Of a stretch of DNA of 64,000 nucleotides, positions 1 through 7,771 are shown one piece after another. The notes beneath the pieces were generated by a model. It made no database searches and was not told the DNA's origin. It worked only from the letters and a program-made list of their open reading frames with translations. Every line of letters begins with the position of its first letter. Within the stretch, counting starts at the first letter, position 1. Origin of the DNA: Methanoregula sp. PtaU1.Bin051 (GTDB lineage: Archaea; Halobacteriota; Methanomicrobia; Methanomicrobiales; Methanospirillaceae); assembly GCA_002067895.1 (NCBI GenBank), contig MVRE01000022.1, forward strand, positions 18,204 through 82,203, given 5' to 3'. Both the position numbers and the translations under genes were made by a program.

Positions 1-1
1 C

Positions 2-313
2 AACATCACACCTTCCGGGGGTCAGAACAAGGTGAGCGGAAACGGGATTGGCACATTGATCCTTACAAGCTCCGTATCCCCCATGATGACATTTACCAAA
101 ATAACCGGGTTCAACATCACGCTCTCCGGTGATTCAGGGTTCCGGAATGCCACGAACAGCTCTGTATCCAGAATGCTGGCAAATAACATCGCGGCCTGTT
201 CCAATATCCGGCTCCAGTATCCCGGGCAGTACAGGATTGGTCTGGTCTTCGATGCTATTCCCAATATGACCGTGAGGAGAGAGATTACAGAAATTATCCT
301 TGCTGCTACCTGA
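2..313 (+). CDS. C-terminal part of an exported protein (truncated by window edge)
   Basis: The frame is open from the left edge to a TGA at 311-313, so only the last ~103 residues are visible. They are Thr/Ser/Asn-rich, contain several N-x-S/T sites (FNIT, RNAT, TNSS, PNMT) and alternate hydrophobic and polar residues like an extracellular beta-rich domain. No membrane segment or catalytic motif is visible. An ATG-like start at 32 (GTG) is internal and probably not the real start. Family not recognised; an extracellular location is inferred only from composition. Confidence 0.55.
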   Translation, partial: NITPSGGQNKVSGNGIGTLILTSSVSPMMTFTKITGFNITLSGDSGFRNATNSSVSRMLANNIAACSNIRLQYPGQYRIGLVFDAIPNMTVRREITEIILAAT

Positions 314-481
314 ATATTTGTAAATCATTTCACTTCGGAATTTTCACAGCTCAAATTCCAGTCCAGTTGCTTAAGATACCGTCAGGTCTTTTCACCGGTT
401 CAGATAGATCCGGCAAATTCAGGAATAATCCTGTGGCGATGATACTGCAGATTGCCCGCGTGCGGATTGCTCGTGGGACGT

Positions 482-489
482 TTCTATAA
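482..489 (+). promoter_or_regulatory. TATA-like promoter element of the sensor kinase gene
   Basis: The intergenic stretch 314-558 becomes very AT-rich from 480 on and contains TCTATAAAAG at about 482-491, a good match to an archaeal TATA box. It lies ~70 bases before the kinase ATG at 559. No other feature is seen in 314-558. Confidence 0.4.
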
Positions 490-558
490 AAGTAGTCTTA
501 CTATTTCATAAATTTCACGATAAATGTAATTAAGAAGAACGAAATTATTTTTATAGGA

Positions 559-2646
559 ATGTCGATTTCCGTCCTGCTTGTCGATGACGAGCCGGTTCTC
601 CTGGATCTTGCAAGCACCTACCTGACGCAGGCGGCCGGGGATATCGTTATCGACACGGTGGACTCCGGCTCCGCAGCGCTGGAAAAAATAAGGCACTGCA
701 CCTTCGATGCCGTTGTCTCGGATTACGAGATGCCCGGGATGAATGGCATCGAGCTCTTGAAAAAGCTGAAAGCGGACAGCAGCACAGCACCGTTCATCCT
801 CTTTACCGGGCGGGGCCGCGAGGAGGTTGCAATCGAAGCGCTCAATAACGGCGCCGCGTTCTACCTCCAGAAGGGGGGAGAGGCCAGGGCGCAGTTTGCC
901 GAACTCATCCACAAGATCCGGGAGGCGGTGCGCCGGGACCGGGCGGAACGGGCGGCAAAGGAGACCAGCCGCCGGATGGCAGACATCCTCAACTTCCTGC
1001 CGGACCCGGTCATTGCCATCGACGATGCGGGAAAACTGATCGTCTGGAACCGTGCGATGGAGGAATTGACCGGCGTTTTGCGCGGCGACCTTCTGGGAAA
1101 AGGGAACTATGAGTATGCAGTCCCGTTCTACGGGAAACGACGCCCCCTCCTGCTCGATCTGGTCCTGCATCCGGACGAGCAGCTGCTTACGGACGGCTAT
1201 ACGATCAAAAAGAGGGACGGAAACCTCCTCATCGGCGAATGCCAGATCACTCTTCCGGATGGAAAGAAGCGCATGCTCTGGGTCAAGGCAACGCGGCTCC
1301 ATGATGCGGACGGGAAGGTCACCGGCGCTATCGAGATCCTTCGGGATGTCACGGAACGCAAGCGGATCATCGAAGAGCGGAAACGGGCCCGGCAGAAGCT
1401 TCAGAAGAAGAACGAGGAGATCGTACAGGCCAACGAGCGGCTGGCAGAGACCGAAAAGGATCTGCGGCAGAAGAACGAGGAGCTCGGGCAGGCATTCGAG
1501 GAGATAACCACGGTCGAGGAGGAACTCCGGCAGACCTTCTCCGAGCTCCAGGAGAGCCACCGCTCGTTACGGGAGAGCGAGGAGGATTACCGTCTTCTCG
1601 TCGAATCGCTGACCGATGCGGTCGTCGTCCATACGGATGGCCGGATATTATACGGAAACCCGGCAGCTCTTTCCCTTTTTAAAAGCGCATCGTACGAACA
1701 TCTCATGCAGGGATCCCTCTGGTCATACTTCGGGAACGGGTGCGCCGAGGAGATGATGGCCATGTCCCGGCAGGTGCTGGACGAAGGGTGCGTAATCCCG
1801 CATCTCGGATCGCGGATCATGAGACCGGACGGCACGGTCGTGCCGGTGGAAATCACCCTCTGCCCGACACGGCACAGGGGGATTGGGGCCGTCCTCGCTG
1901 TGCTGCGCGATAGTACGGAGCGCCAGAAATATGAGGAAGAGATCCGTGCGCAGACAAGGGATCTCGAGCGCCAGGCAAAAGCCCTTGCACAGGCAAACCG
2001 CACCATCACCCTGATGAGTACGGTGACGCGGCACGATATCCTCAACCAGATCTCGGCTCTCCGCGGTTACCTGTCGCTTGGAAAACTGCTGGCAACTGAT
2101 AATACCAAGCTTCTTTCTTACATGGAGCGCCAGGAGGCGGCTGCCGAATCGATCTACCACCACATCCTGTTCACCCGCGACTACAAGGAGATCGGGGAGC
2201 GGGATCCCGAATGGCAGGATGTGAGGGAAACCTTTTCCCGCGCCATCCTCCGGTCGGGCGCAAGCCGGGTCAGGTTCGAGATCGATGCGACCGGAACTGA
2301 GATCTACGCGGATCACATGCTGGAGAAGGTGTTCTATAACCTGATCGACAACTCGCTGCGGCACGGGGGGCATGTTACGATAATCCGGATCTCTGTCTCC
2401 CACCGGGAAGGCTCGCTCATCCTGACCTATGAAGACGACGGGGCAGGGGTTCCCGCTGCCGAGAAGGAACGGATCTTCAGACGGGGATATGGGAAGAATA
2501 CCGGCCTCGGGTTGTTCCTTGCACGGGAGATCCTTGCAATCACCGGGATCGCTATTGAAGAAAACGGGGAGCCGGGAAAAGGGGGGCGGTTCACGATGAC
2601 GGTCCCGGAAGGGGCGTACCGGTGTGTTAAAAAAGAAACGGGATGA
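559..2646 (+). CDS. Response regulator-PAS-PAS hybrid histidine kinase
   Basis: A soluble 695-residue signalling protein. Residues 1-120 form a receiver domain with acidic pair Asp9-Asp10, phosphoacceptor Asp55 and Lys105. Residues ~140-268 and ~340-455 are PAS domains. Between them (~270-340) is a long Glu/Lys/Arg-rich coiled coil. The histidine region has His492 in the motif TRHDILNQ, which is common in methanogen kinases, and an ATPase domain follows with N box NLIDN (594-598), G1 DDGAG (626-630) and G2 GKNTGLGLF (645-653). There is no membrane segment, so it probably reads a cytoplasmic signal. The receiver at the N terminus suggests it is itself controlled by another kinase. No partner regulator lies next to it. 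Start at ATG 559, just after an AGGA. Confidence 0.9.
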   Translation: MSISVLLVDDEPVLLDLASTYLTQAAGDIVIDTVDSGSAALEKIRHCTFDAVVSDYEMPGMNGIELLKKLKADSSTAPFILFTGRGREEVAIEALNNGAAFYLQKGGEARAQFAELIHKIREAVRRDRAERAAKETSRRMADILNFLPDPVIAIDDAGKLIVWNRAMEELTGVLRGDLLGKGNYEYAVPFYGKRRPLLLDLVLHPDEQLLTDGYTIKKRDGNLLIGECQITLPDGKKRMLWVKATRLHDADGKVTGAIEILRDVTERKRIIEERKRARQKLQKKNEEIVQANERLAETEKDLRQKNEELGQAFEEITTVEEELRQTFSELQESHRSLRESEEDYRLLVESLTDAVVVHTDGRILYGNPAALSLFKSASYEHLMQGSLWSYFGNGCAEEMMAMSRQVLDEGCVIPHLGSRIMRPDGTVVPVEITLCPTRHRGIGAVLAVLRDSTERQKYEEEIRAQTRDLERQAKALAQANRTITLMSTVTRHDILNQISALRGYLSLGKLLATDNTKLLSYMERQEAAAESIYHHILFTRDYKEIGERDPEWQDVRETFSRAILRSGASRVRFEIDATGTEIYADHMLEKVFYNLIDNSLRHGGHVTIIRISVSHREGSLILTYEDDGAGVPAAEKERIFRRGYGKNTGLGLFLAREILAITGIAIEENGEPGKGGRFTMTVPEGAYRCVKKETG

Positions 2647-2730
2647 ACCGGATGATTCGAAGATCCGGTCGTATGAACATTACCTCGCCGGCATGATCAG
2701 CGACCGGTTCCGCCGGCCAGCCGGACGTGA

Positions 2731-3051
2731 TGGATCGGGGCCTTTGGTTCCAACCGGATTCATGATCTCCATGCCAGTGGCCTCTGCGAATCACTCTTCA
2801 GCCTCTCCCAAAGGATTGAGGTCACGGTGATCGCATGCCAGCCGGATCGTATACCATATCCTGAACTGGAGATCGGACTTTCTGATGCGGTTGACAGGGC
2901 AGTCCCCGTTGTAGTCCGGATCATCCTGGATCTTCTGGGATTTGATCCCGGGAGATCCCTCTGCAGTCTCATGTCCGGATATGGGACCGGATCTTCGGAT
3001 ACACTAGCGCGGAATCTTATCCGGGCCGGTTGCTCTGTTGTCCAGGACTGA
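2731..3051 (+). pseudogene. Remnant of a hydrogenase maturation protease (HycI/FrhD type), 5' half lost
   Basis: The frame opens after a TGA at 2728-2730. Residues read from about 2761 resemble the C-terminal half of M52 hydrogenase maturation proteases: an HDLHASGLCESL stretch, then VTVIACQPDRI and IGLSDAVDRAVP, matching the family's typical H-x-L..L, v-v-G-x-Q-P and LS-x-x-V-x-x-A-V pattern. The N-terminal half with the metal-binding Glu/Asp is absent and the kinase gene ends only ~85 bases upstream. A GTG at 2827 could start a 74-residue product but it could not be an active protease. The family identification rests on pattern recognition alone. Confidence 0.5.
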
Positions 3052-3227
3052 GTGACGATCGTGCGGAATGCAACTGGCCTGACAGGAACACGGGGGACCC
3101 ATCTTTATCCGAATAACCGTGTGCGCGATCAGCATTCGTCCGACCTGCGTGTCGCACCGTAAGGTAGTACATATTTAGAAAAATTACACACTAATTAACA
3201 CTTTAATGAATAAACTTATTAACATGA

Positions 3228-3360
3228 GTGGCCCATCCCATATACGAGGGATGAGCCTGCTCACAGGAAAGCCCCTCAAAAAGAAGCTATCGCCGGGGTG
3301 CCGGCGTTGTGCACCCCCTGCCCGGGGCTGTTGGGGAACGGCTCCCGGTCAATTCTGGAG
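3228..3360 (+). ncRNA. Possible structured leader RNA ahead of the 3371 gene
   Basis: Between an AT-rich promoter-like stretch (3165-3225) and the ATG at 3371 lie GC-rich segments that can pair: CATCCC/GGGATG around 3235-3254, a perfect GGGGTGC/GCACCCC hairpin with a nine-base loop at about 3295-3317, and CCCGGGG/CTCCCGG further on. Dense stable hairpins in an otherwise AT-rich intergenic region suggest a structured RNA or cis-regulatory leader. It does not match any riboswitch class I can recognise. Confidence 0.3.
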
Positions 3361-3370
3361 ATGATTGACG

Positions 3371-3706
3371 ATGAAAGCGACATTGTATGACGGAAGCAGG
3401 AGAGTGGTGATCGATACGAAGCAGGACCTCTGCCTCACATCCGGTCCGCACACCACTCCCAAATCAGCAGATGTACAGGTATACAGGAAGGATCTCTATC
3501 TTCACCGGAACAGTAACAAGAGCCTGCAGTATTATTTCCACATACGCCCTTCAGGAAAACCCGGGAAGGACAAAGTCATCCCGATAACGCCCGTAATGGC
3601 GGAACGTTATCTCCTGCGCAGGGGTATCACCTGCAATCTGTTTCCGGAGAGCGGCCCGGTCTCACGCCTTTATGCATGGGGATATGGGATCGCCGAAGAG
3701 TTCTGA
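3371..3706 (+). CDS. Hypothetical protein, 111 aa, beta-rich
   Basis: ATG 3371 is preceded by a GGAG about a dozen bases upstream; an in-frame TTG at 3365 is a less likely start. The product is small, soluble and basic with many alternating hydrophobic residues, with no cysteine cluster, membrane segment or recognised domain. A run of nine T follows the stop at once, so the transcript probably ends there. Its upstream region looks structured (see the leader entry). Function unknown. Confidence 0.5.
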   Translation: MKATLYDGSRRVVIDTKQDLCLTSGPHTTPKSADVQVYRKDLYLHRNSNKSLQYYFHIRPSGKPGKDKVIPITPVMAERYLLRRGITCNLFPESGPVSRLYAWGYGIAEEF

Positions 3707-3715
3707 TTTTTTTTT
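3707..3715 (+). terminator. Oligo-T tract terminator
   Basis: Nine consecutive T directly after the TGA of the 3371 gene. Archaeal RNA polymerase terminates at such tracts. It lies between two convergent genes. Confidence 0.5.
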
Positions 3716-3773
3716 AGCATCATCATTCTCATTCATGCTTGACGAGATCGTCCCTACATCAGCCGGCCTGATC

Positions 3774-4160
3774 TCAGGTGGCAAGATGGCTGATGATCCG
3801 GGGAACGAGCGCCATCAGGTTGTGCGATACCACGAAAAGATACATGGCAATCAGGATCGAATAGAACGGGAGGCTCGACCCTTTCAGCATCTGCTCAGCA
3901 ACAAGTGATATCCCAAAGACGATGAGGAGGATCAATGCCTTAAGGGCTGCATGCAGGATCGGGCTGGAAACGATGAAGACCATCAATGGATTAAGCTCGG
4001 TGCCACCGGATAACAGAATAGACTGGGTCGTCACGATATCCAGAAAGAAGAGTCCTCCCAAAAGTGCCGGCAGGTGGATGATACGCCATGTCGCCTCATC
4101 GTTATTGTCCAGTCCTGCTCCTTCTGGAAACAATCCGGCAACTATTTGGTTCCATGGCAT
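3774..4160 (-). CDS. DUF5658-like four-helix membrane protein
   Basis: A 128-residue protein with four predicted membrane segments. The first helix region carries FLDIVTTQSILLSGGTELNP, the Asp-x-x-T...GG-x-E-x-NP signature typical of DUF5658-type membrane proteins; function of that family is unknown to me. ATG 4160 is preferred; an in-frame TTG at 4172 would add four residues. Convergent with the 3371 gene and separated from nikR by an AT-rich stretch. Confidence 0.65.
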   Translation of the reverse strand: MPWNQIVAGLFPEGAGLDNNDEATWRIIHLPALLGGLFFLDIVTTQSILLSGGTELNPLMVFIVSSPILHAALKALILLIVFGISLVAEQMLKGSSLPFYSILIAMYLFVVSHNLMALVPRIISHLAT

Positions 4161-4306
4161 AATAATTACCAATTAAAGTATCTGTATTTAAATGTATTTA
4201 ATTAAAAAGAATCCCGATTTGTCATTTTTTTTAAAAAAAGACAGAAATTTTATATTTTTCTTCAGAAAAATTCCAGGCCAGGTACAACTCATTCCGAACT
4301 TCAGAG

Positions 4307-4525
4307 ATGATCGTATCTTCCGATCGTGCCTATGAGATCGATTTTATCGAAATGCGTCCAATAGCTACTCCGGCTCACTACAATTGGGTGTACAGGGATC
4401 CCAATCTAATATCGCAGCTAAGGATGCAGATGTATCTCCATCCATCCAGACTTCCCCTTAAGCAAACAGGCAGCTTAAGCCCGGATGCAAAACAATTAGC
4501 TGTCATGGAATCACATATCCGTTAA
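4307..4525 (+). CDS. Doubtful small ORF, 72 aa
   Basis: The only open frame in the 470-base gap before nikR. It starts at ATG 4307 and lies downstream of a very AT-rich segment (4180-4265) that contains a T8/A7 inverted repeat. No ribosome site, domain or homology pattern is seen. It could be a gene remnant or chance. Confidence 0.2.
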   Translation: MIVSSDRAYEIDFIEMRPIATPAHYNWVYRDPNLISQLRMQMYLHPSRLPLKQTGSLSPDAKQLAVMESHIR

Positions 4526-4631
4526 ACAGCGCCGATTACAGGCATAATGAGTGATACGAACAAATGCCTTTTTTCATAAAATTTAAAAACCAGTACTACG
4601 GATACATCCAATAACAGAAGGTACACAAACT

Positions 4632-5048
4632 ATGGAATCTGATTTAGCAAGGATCGGGATCTCGCTTCCCTCCAACCTGCTCGACAAGTTTGACCAGATC
4701 ATCAATGCCCGCGGCTATTCCTCCCGGTCTGAAGGAATCCGGGACGCGATCCGCACCTATATCACGTACTACCAGTGGATGGCCGACGTCCATGGCGAGC
4801 GCGAAGGCGTTGTCACCATGGTCTACGATCACGACCAGCGGGGGCTCCTCGTTACGCTCACCGACATCCAGCACGAGTTCAATAAGATCATCAAGGCCTC
4901 GCTCCACTCCCATGTCACCCACAACAGGTGCCTCGAAGTTATCCTCGTCCGTGGCGATGGTGCGGATCTCAAGGCATTTGCAGAGCGGCTGATGTCGCAG
5001 AAGGGTGTCGAGTCCGTGAAACTCACGACAATTCAGGTCGAAGAATAG
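4632..5048 (+). CDS. nikR: Nickel-responsive transcriptional regulator NikR
   Basis: A 138-residue ribbon-helix-helix DNA-binding protein with a C-terminal ACT-like nickel-sensing domain. Residues 5-45 form the ribbon-helix-helix (RIGISLPSNLLDKFD, then SRSEGIRDAIR). The high-affinity Ni(II) ligands of the family are all present with canonical spacing: His81, His92, His94 and Cys100 (equivalent to H76/H87/H89/C95 of the E. coli protein). It would repress nickel uptake genes when nickel is sufficient; none lie in this window, although a decayed hydrogenase-maturation gene lies 1.6 kb upstream. Start at ATG 4632. Gene ends before a T-rich stretch (5092-5100). Confidence 0.93.
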   Translation: MESDLARIGISLPSNLLDKFDQIINARGYSSRSEGIRDAIRTYITYYQWMADVHGEREGVVTMVYDHDQRGLLVTLTDIQHEFNKIIKASLHSHVTHNRCLEVILVRGDGADLKAFAERLMSQKGVESVKLTTIQVEE

Positions 5049-5171
5049 GGATATACCGGTACATCAGGGTTTCGGATAACGGGTTGTACGGATTTTTTTC
5101 TCTCTTATAAAAAACCGTGTCCTGGAACCGGCCCTGCACCGGCTTTTTTCAGCCGCCCGGGTTGAATTATG

Positions 5172-5202
5172 CCTTACCATGTGATCACTTCAAAGGGTAA
5201 GG
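5172..5202 (+). promoter_or_regulatory. Inverted repeat between nikR and the winged-helix gene
   Basis: CCTTACC (5172-5178) and GGTAAGG (5196-5202) form a perfect 7-bp inverted repeat with a 17-base loop. It sits ~90 bases ahead of the next start codon. It may be an operator, or a stem at the end of the nikR transcript; nothing else is seen in 5049-5292. Confidence 0.3.
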
Positions 5203-5292
5203 ACTGGAAACAGGGAACACCTCCAGCATTGTAACTCTGATATTTTTTGTTCTGAATAATTATTTATACATTAATGATGTAATGCAAGGTAC

Positions 5293-5574
5293 ATGGAGCC
5301 CCCGGAAGTATGCCAGGTTTCCCGCGACGACCTCGTATACGTCATCAACAAGATCTTTTACATGGTCGCGGGCAATCCCGCAATCTACATCACGAAGGCA
5401 CAGCTAGAGCAGCAGCTGGATGACGTCCCGAAAGATACGGTTGCAGGCTGCCTCCAGTATTTCGAGGACCTCGGCTACATCCGGTATTCTATCAAAGAGG
5501 TGTTCCGCCTCACCGGCCAAGGGATCAACTTCCGGAACGAGATGATGAAGATCAGCCGGGCCGCAACAAAATGA
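5293..5574 (+). CDS. Small winged-helix protein, 93 aa
   Basis: Residues ~30-80 read as a winged helix: a helix-turn-helix (YITKAQLEQQLDDVPKDTV) followed by a recognition helix and a wing (LGYIRYSIKEVFRLTGQG). It has no sensor domain, so it is probably a simple DNA-binding regulator or an accessory protein. ATG 5293 follows an AT-rich promoter-like stretch at 5240-5280. The target is unknown. Confidence 0.7.
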   Translation: MEPPEVCQVSRDDLVYVINKIFYMVAGNPAIYITKAQLEQQLDDVPKDTVAGCLQYFEDLGYIRYSIKEVFRLTGQGINFRNEMMKISRAATK

Positions 5575-5682
5575 CAGGATGAAAGAATCCCATACAGTTC
5601 ATCTCATTTCCATCGCGATCGGAAAGGGGCCGTAACCGGTTCCGGCGCTAGTCTCGAATGTACCGGCAGCCATCCTGTTTAA

Positions 5683-5694
5683 TACAGTACTGTA
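5683..5694. promoter_or_regulatory. Perfect 12-bp palindrome upstream of the 5716 gene
   Basis: TACAGTACTGTA is a perfect palindrome 21 bases before the ATG at 5716, in the promoter-proximal region. It is a candidate operator for a dimeric regulator. Confidence 0.35.
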
Positions 5695-5715
5695 CCAATA
5701 GAGTGATCAGAAACC

Positions 5716-6150
5716 ATGACCAGAGCGGACGATGCGCACCGGAGTTTCCTCAAAAAATTCACCTGCTCGGCAGCAGTATTTTCCGCATTCTCACAAGAGC
5801 TGGGCCTTGATGTGGATACGGCAAAGAAGATCGCGTGCGGTTTCGGTGCCGGCATCTCGAAGACCGGCAACATCTGCGGCGCAGTCTCCGGTGCGATCAT
5901 GGTAATCGGCCTCAAGTACGGCAAGTCCCAGGAGGGCGACGATGCGGCGACCGAGAAGACCCGGGCGCTCACCCGGCAGTTTATTACGGAATTTTCAGAA
6001 AAGAACGGGTCGGTCAACTGCACGAACCTGCTCGGGTACGACCTCTCCGAACCGCAAGCCTATCAAGCGGCACAGGAGAGCGGCCTCTTTATAGAGAAAT
6101 GCCCGCTGCTCGTCCGGGACGCTGTAGATATCCTTGAAAAAATCCTCTGA
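5716..6150 (+). CDS. C_GCAxxG_C_C family putative redox protein
   Basis: A 144-residue protein with the family's scattered cysteines: an early Cys (FTCSAAVF), the central ACGFGAGISKTGNICGAVSG block, CTNLLG and a late CP. The family is usually membrane-independent, often near redox or metal genes, and its biochemical role is not established. Start at ATG 5716. It stands alone with its own palindromic upstream element and is convergent with trmO. Confidence 0.85.
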   Translation: MTRADDAHRSFLKKFTCSAAVFSAFSQELGLDVDTAKKIACGFGAGISKTGNICGAVSGAIMVIGLKYGKSQEGDDAATEKTRALTRQFITEFSEKNGSVNCTNLLGYDLSEPQAYQAAQESGLFIEKCPLLVRDAVDILEKIL

Positions 6151-6173
6151 ACCCGGCAACCGGCAAACCTGTT

Positions 6174-6686
6174 TTACTGGAACCGCCTATCGCTTTTGAA
6201 CGACGCCGCCCCGCGGGCGTTCGTCTCCAGCCACCCGCTCTTGGAATCCGGGTAGGAATCGAACTTCGGCACGTAGGGCTTGATGTCCAGCAACGGCGTG
6301 CCGTCAAGGATGTCGACGTCCTCGATAAACAGCGTCAGGCCGTTCCTCCCAGTCAGCCGGACGATCGAGAGGCCGACCGGGTTCGGCCGGCAGGGGGCCC
6401 GGGTCGCAAAGATGCCATGGGTTGCAGTGTCCAGAAACGGCGTGACCGTAAGCTGGCAGTAATTGCACTGGTGGAACGCGTAGATGAGGATGAGGCGGGA
6501 AAAACCCTCAAGGTCGGAAAGCCCGTCCGCAAATTCCCTAAAAACTTCCACGGTCCCCCGGACTCCACGGGCCCCGCTGGGCTGGATGGGCATGCCGGCG
6601 ATGTCGGTGAACGGCGACCGGATCGTACCGATCGGGATAAAGGCGATGCGATTATCAGAGCCCTTGTTCCCTTTCATGCTATCCAT
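6174..6686 (-). CDS. trmO: TrmO-type tRNA N6-threonylcarbamoyladenosine methyltransferase
   Basis: A UPF0066/TrmO protein, which in bacteria methylates t6A at tRNA position 37 using SAM. Visible motifs are the N-terminal IGTIRSPF strand, the central YAFHQCNYCQLTV region and the diagnostic RAPCRPNPVGLS block, then LDGTPLLDIKPYVP. The open frame runs up to a GTG at 6776 with a hydrophobic leader, but ATG 6686 has a good ribosome site (GGAGAG, ~7 bases before) and gives the family's normal ~170 residues, so I prefer it. The longer reading would create an unlikely signal anchor. Downstream of, and possibly co-transcribed with, the membrane hydrolase. Confidence 0.85.
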   Translation of the reverse strand: MDSMKGNKGSDNRIAFIPIGTIRSPFTDIAGMPIQPSGARGVRGTVEVFREFADGLSDLEGFSRLILIYAFHQCNYCQLTVTPFLDTATHGIFATRAPCRPNPVGLSIVRLTGRNGLTLFIEDVDILDGTPLLDIKPYVPKFDSYPDSKSGWLETNARGAASFKSDRRFQ

Positions 6687-6772
6687 TGTACTGCTCTCCG
6701 GCACTAAAACCGTGCCTGTCAGGATCCAGAACAGGAAACCAAAGGAAAGCATGACAACCGATCGCCGAATCG

Positions 6773-7513
6773 TCACGACGAGATCTGATATGCCGGGCGG
6801 GACGCACCTGCATGTTTGGATTCATCATCGACACCGATGTCCGAGAACAGGAACATCATGAAGAGACAGGAGCAGAACGCGAACAGGCCGGTAAGAAAGG
6901 ACAATGATTCCGGCAGCAGGCCGGCAAGATAGAGGCCGGCGATCACGGCTGCCATCGAGCAGTGGTGGATGATGTACTGGCCTATCCGTGAGTCAGCGGT
7001 ATCGCACGGGCGGATCGCCCCGGCAATCCTGATCCTGCTGAACGGGAAGAGGGGGGAGATCCCCTTCCGCGTGCAGGCGTCCTCGGCAAGGTGGAGAACA
7101 AGGCCGAGCATGACCCCGGCAGGGAATACAACGATGTATCGCGGATTCATGGCCGGCCGGCAGATCGCGACCAGGATGACAGAAAATGCAAGAACAATCC
7201 CGGCAATGACGAGCACCCCCGGAACCGAATGGGTCAGCCTCTTGTCCCCGCTGTCGGCGATCCCGTGCCGTAGCGCCCGGTACACCCCCGTCATCACCGG
7301 CACGCAGAGAGCCGTGCTGAACCGGGTAACCCACCATGCCGGCAGCAGGATCCTCCTCGTTGCCGGCACTTTCATCTGGATGTCCGGAAGCAATACCCCG
7401 GTACAGGAGCCGGCAATCAGGATGCAGAGAAGCAAAAGATCGTGCGGGAATGCCATGATCCCCGGTATCAGTGTGCACATGATGACCAAGGAGAGGTGAT
7501 GCCGGGTGATCAT
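6773..7513 (-). CDS. Membrane-bound metal-dependent hydrolase (YdjM/DUF457 type)
   Basis: About 246 residues with several membrane helices. Histidines and acids typical of the family are present: HHLSLV at the N terminus, LLPDIQMK, RLTHS and LGLVLHLAEDACTRKGI with the SPLFPF motif. The family is predicted to be an integral membrane metal hydrolase with unknown substrate. The frame stays open to 7726 but the extra 71 residues look non-coding-like (Arg/Pro/His rich), so ATG 7513 is chosen; no convincing ribosome site separates the options. Divergent from modA. Confidence 0.7.
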   Translation of the reverse strand: MITRHHLSLVIMCTLIPGIMAFPHDLLLLCILIAGSCTGVLLPDIQMKVPATRRILLPAWWVTRFSTALCVPVMTGVYRALRHGIADSGDKRLTHSVPGVLVIAGIVLAFSVILVAICRPAMNPRYIVVFPAGVMLGLVLHLAEDACTRKGISPLFPFSRIRIAGAIRPCDTADSRIGQYIIHHCSMAAVIAGLYLAGLLPESLSFLTGLFAFCSCLFMMFLFSDIGVDDESKHAGASRPAYQISS

Positions 7514-7724
7514 GGGTCTGTAGGTTTCGCTGGTGTAGGCGTTCGGTTCATTCGTGATGTATTTTTTGGCGTGATTGCGTCCGGTTGGTGCATGTGCGGC
7601 AGGCTTCGCCCGCCCGGGCCGGCCCTTCTGATGAAGGGTCGACATCCCAAAGGGACAATACCTGTATTGGTAGTCATCACTATAATACTTTCTCTTTAAC
7701 ATTAACACAGAATCAAATAGAATC

Positions 7725-7737
7725 ATTTATCATAAAT
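7725..7737 (+). promoter_or_regulatory. AT-rich palindrome in the modA promoter
   Basis: ATTTAT-C-ATAAAT, 34 bases before the modA ATG, is both TATA-like and palindromic. It could be the promoter itself or a repressor site over it. It lies in the divergent region shared with the membrane hydrolase gene. Confidence 0.35.
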
Positions 7738-7771
7738 CACACGAACCATTGATACGAAGGATGGATTATCA

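Noticed and set aside
484..1560. 358-residue minus-strand frame
   Set aside because: It is the antisense shadow of the histidine kinase gene, with no domain of its own.
6687..6776. Membrane-anchored TrmO with an N-terminal helix
   Set aside because: GTG 6776 has no ribosome site, while ATG 6686 has GGAGAG and matches family length.
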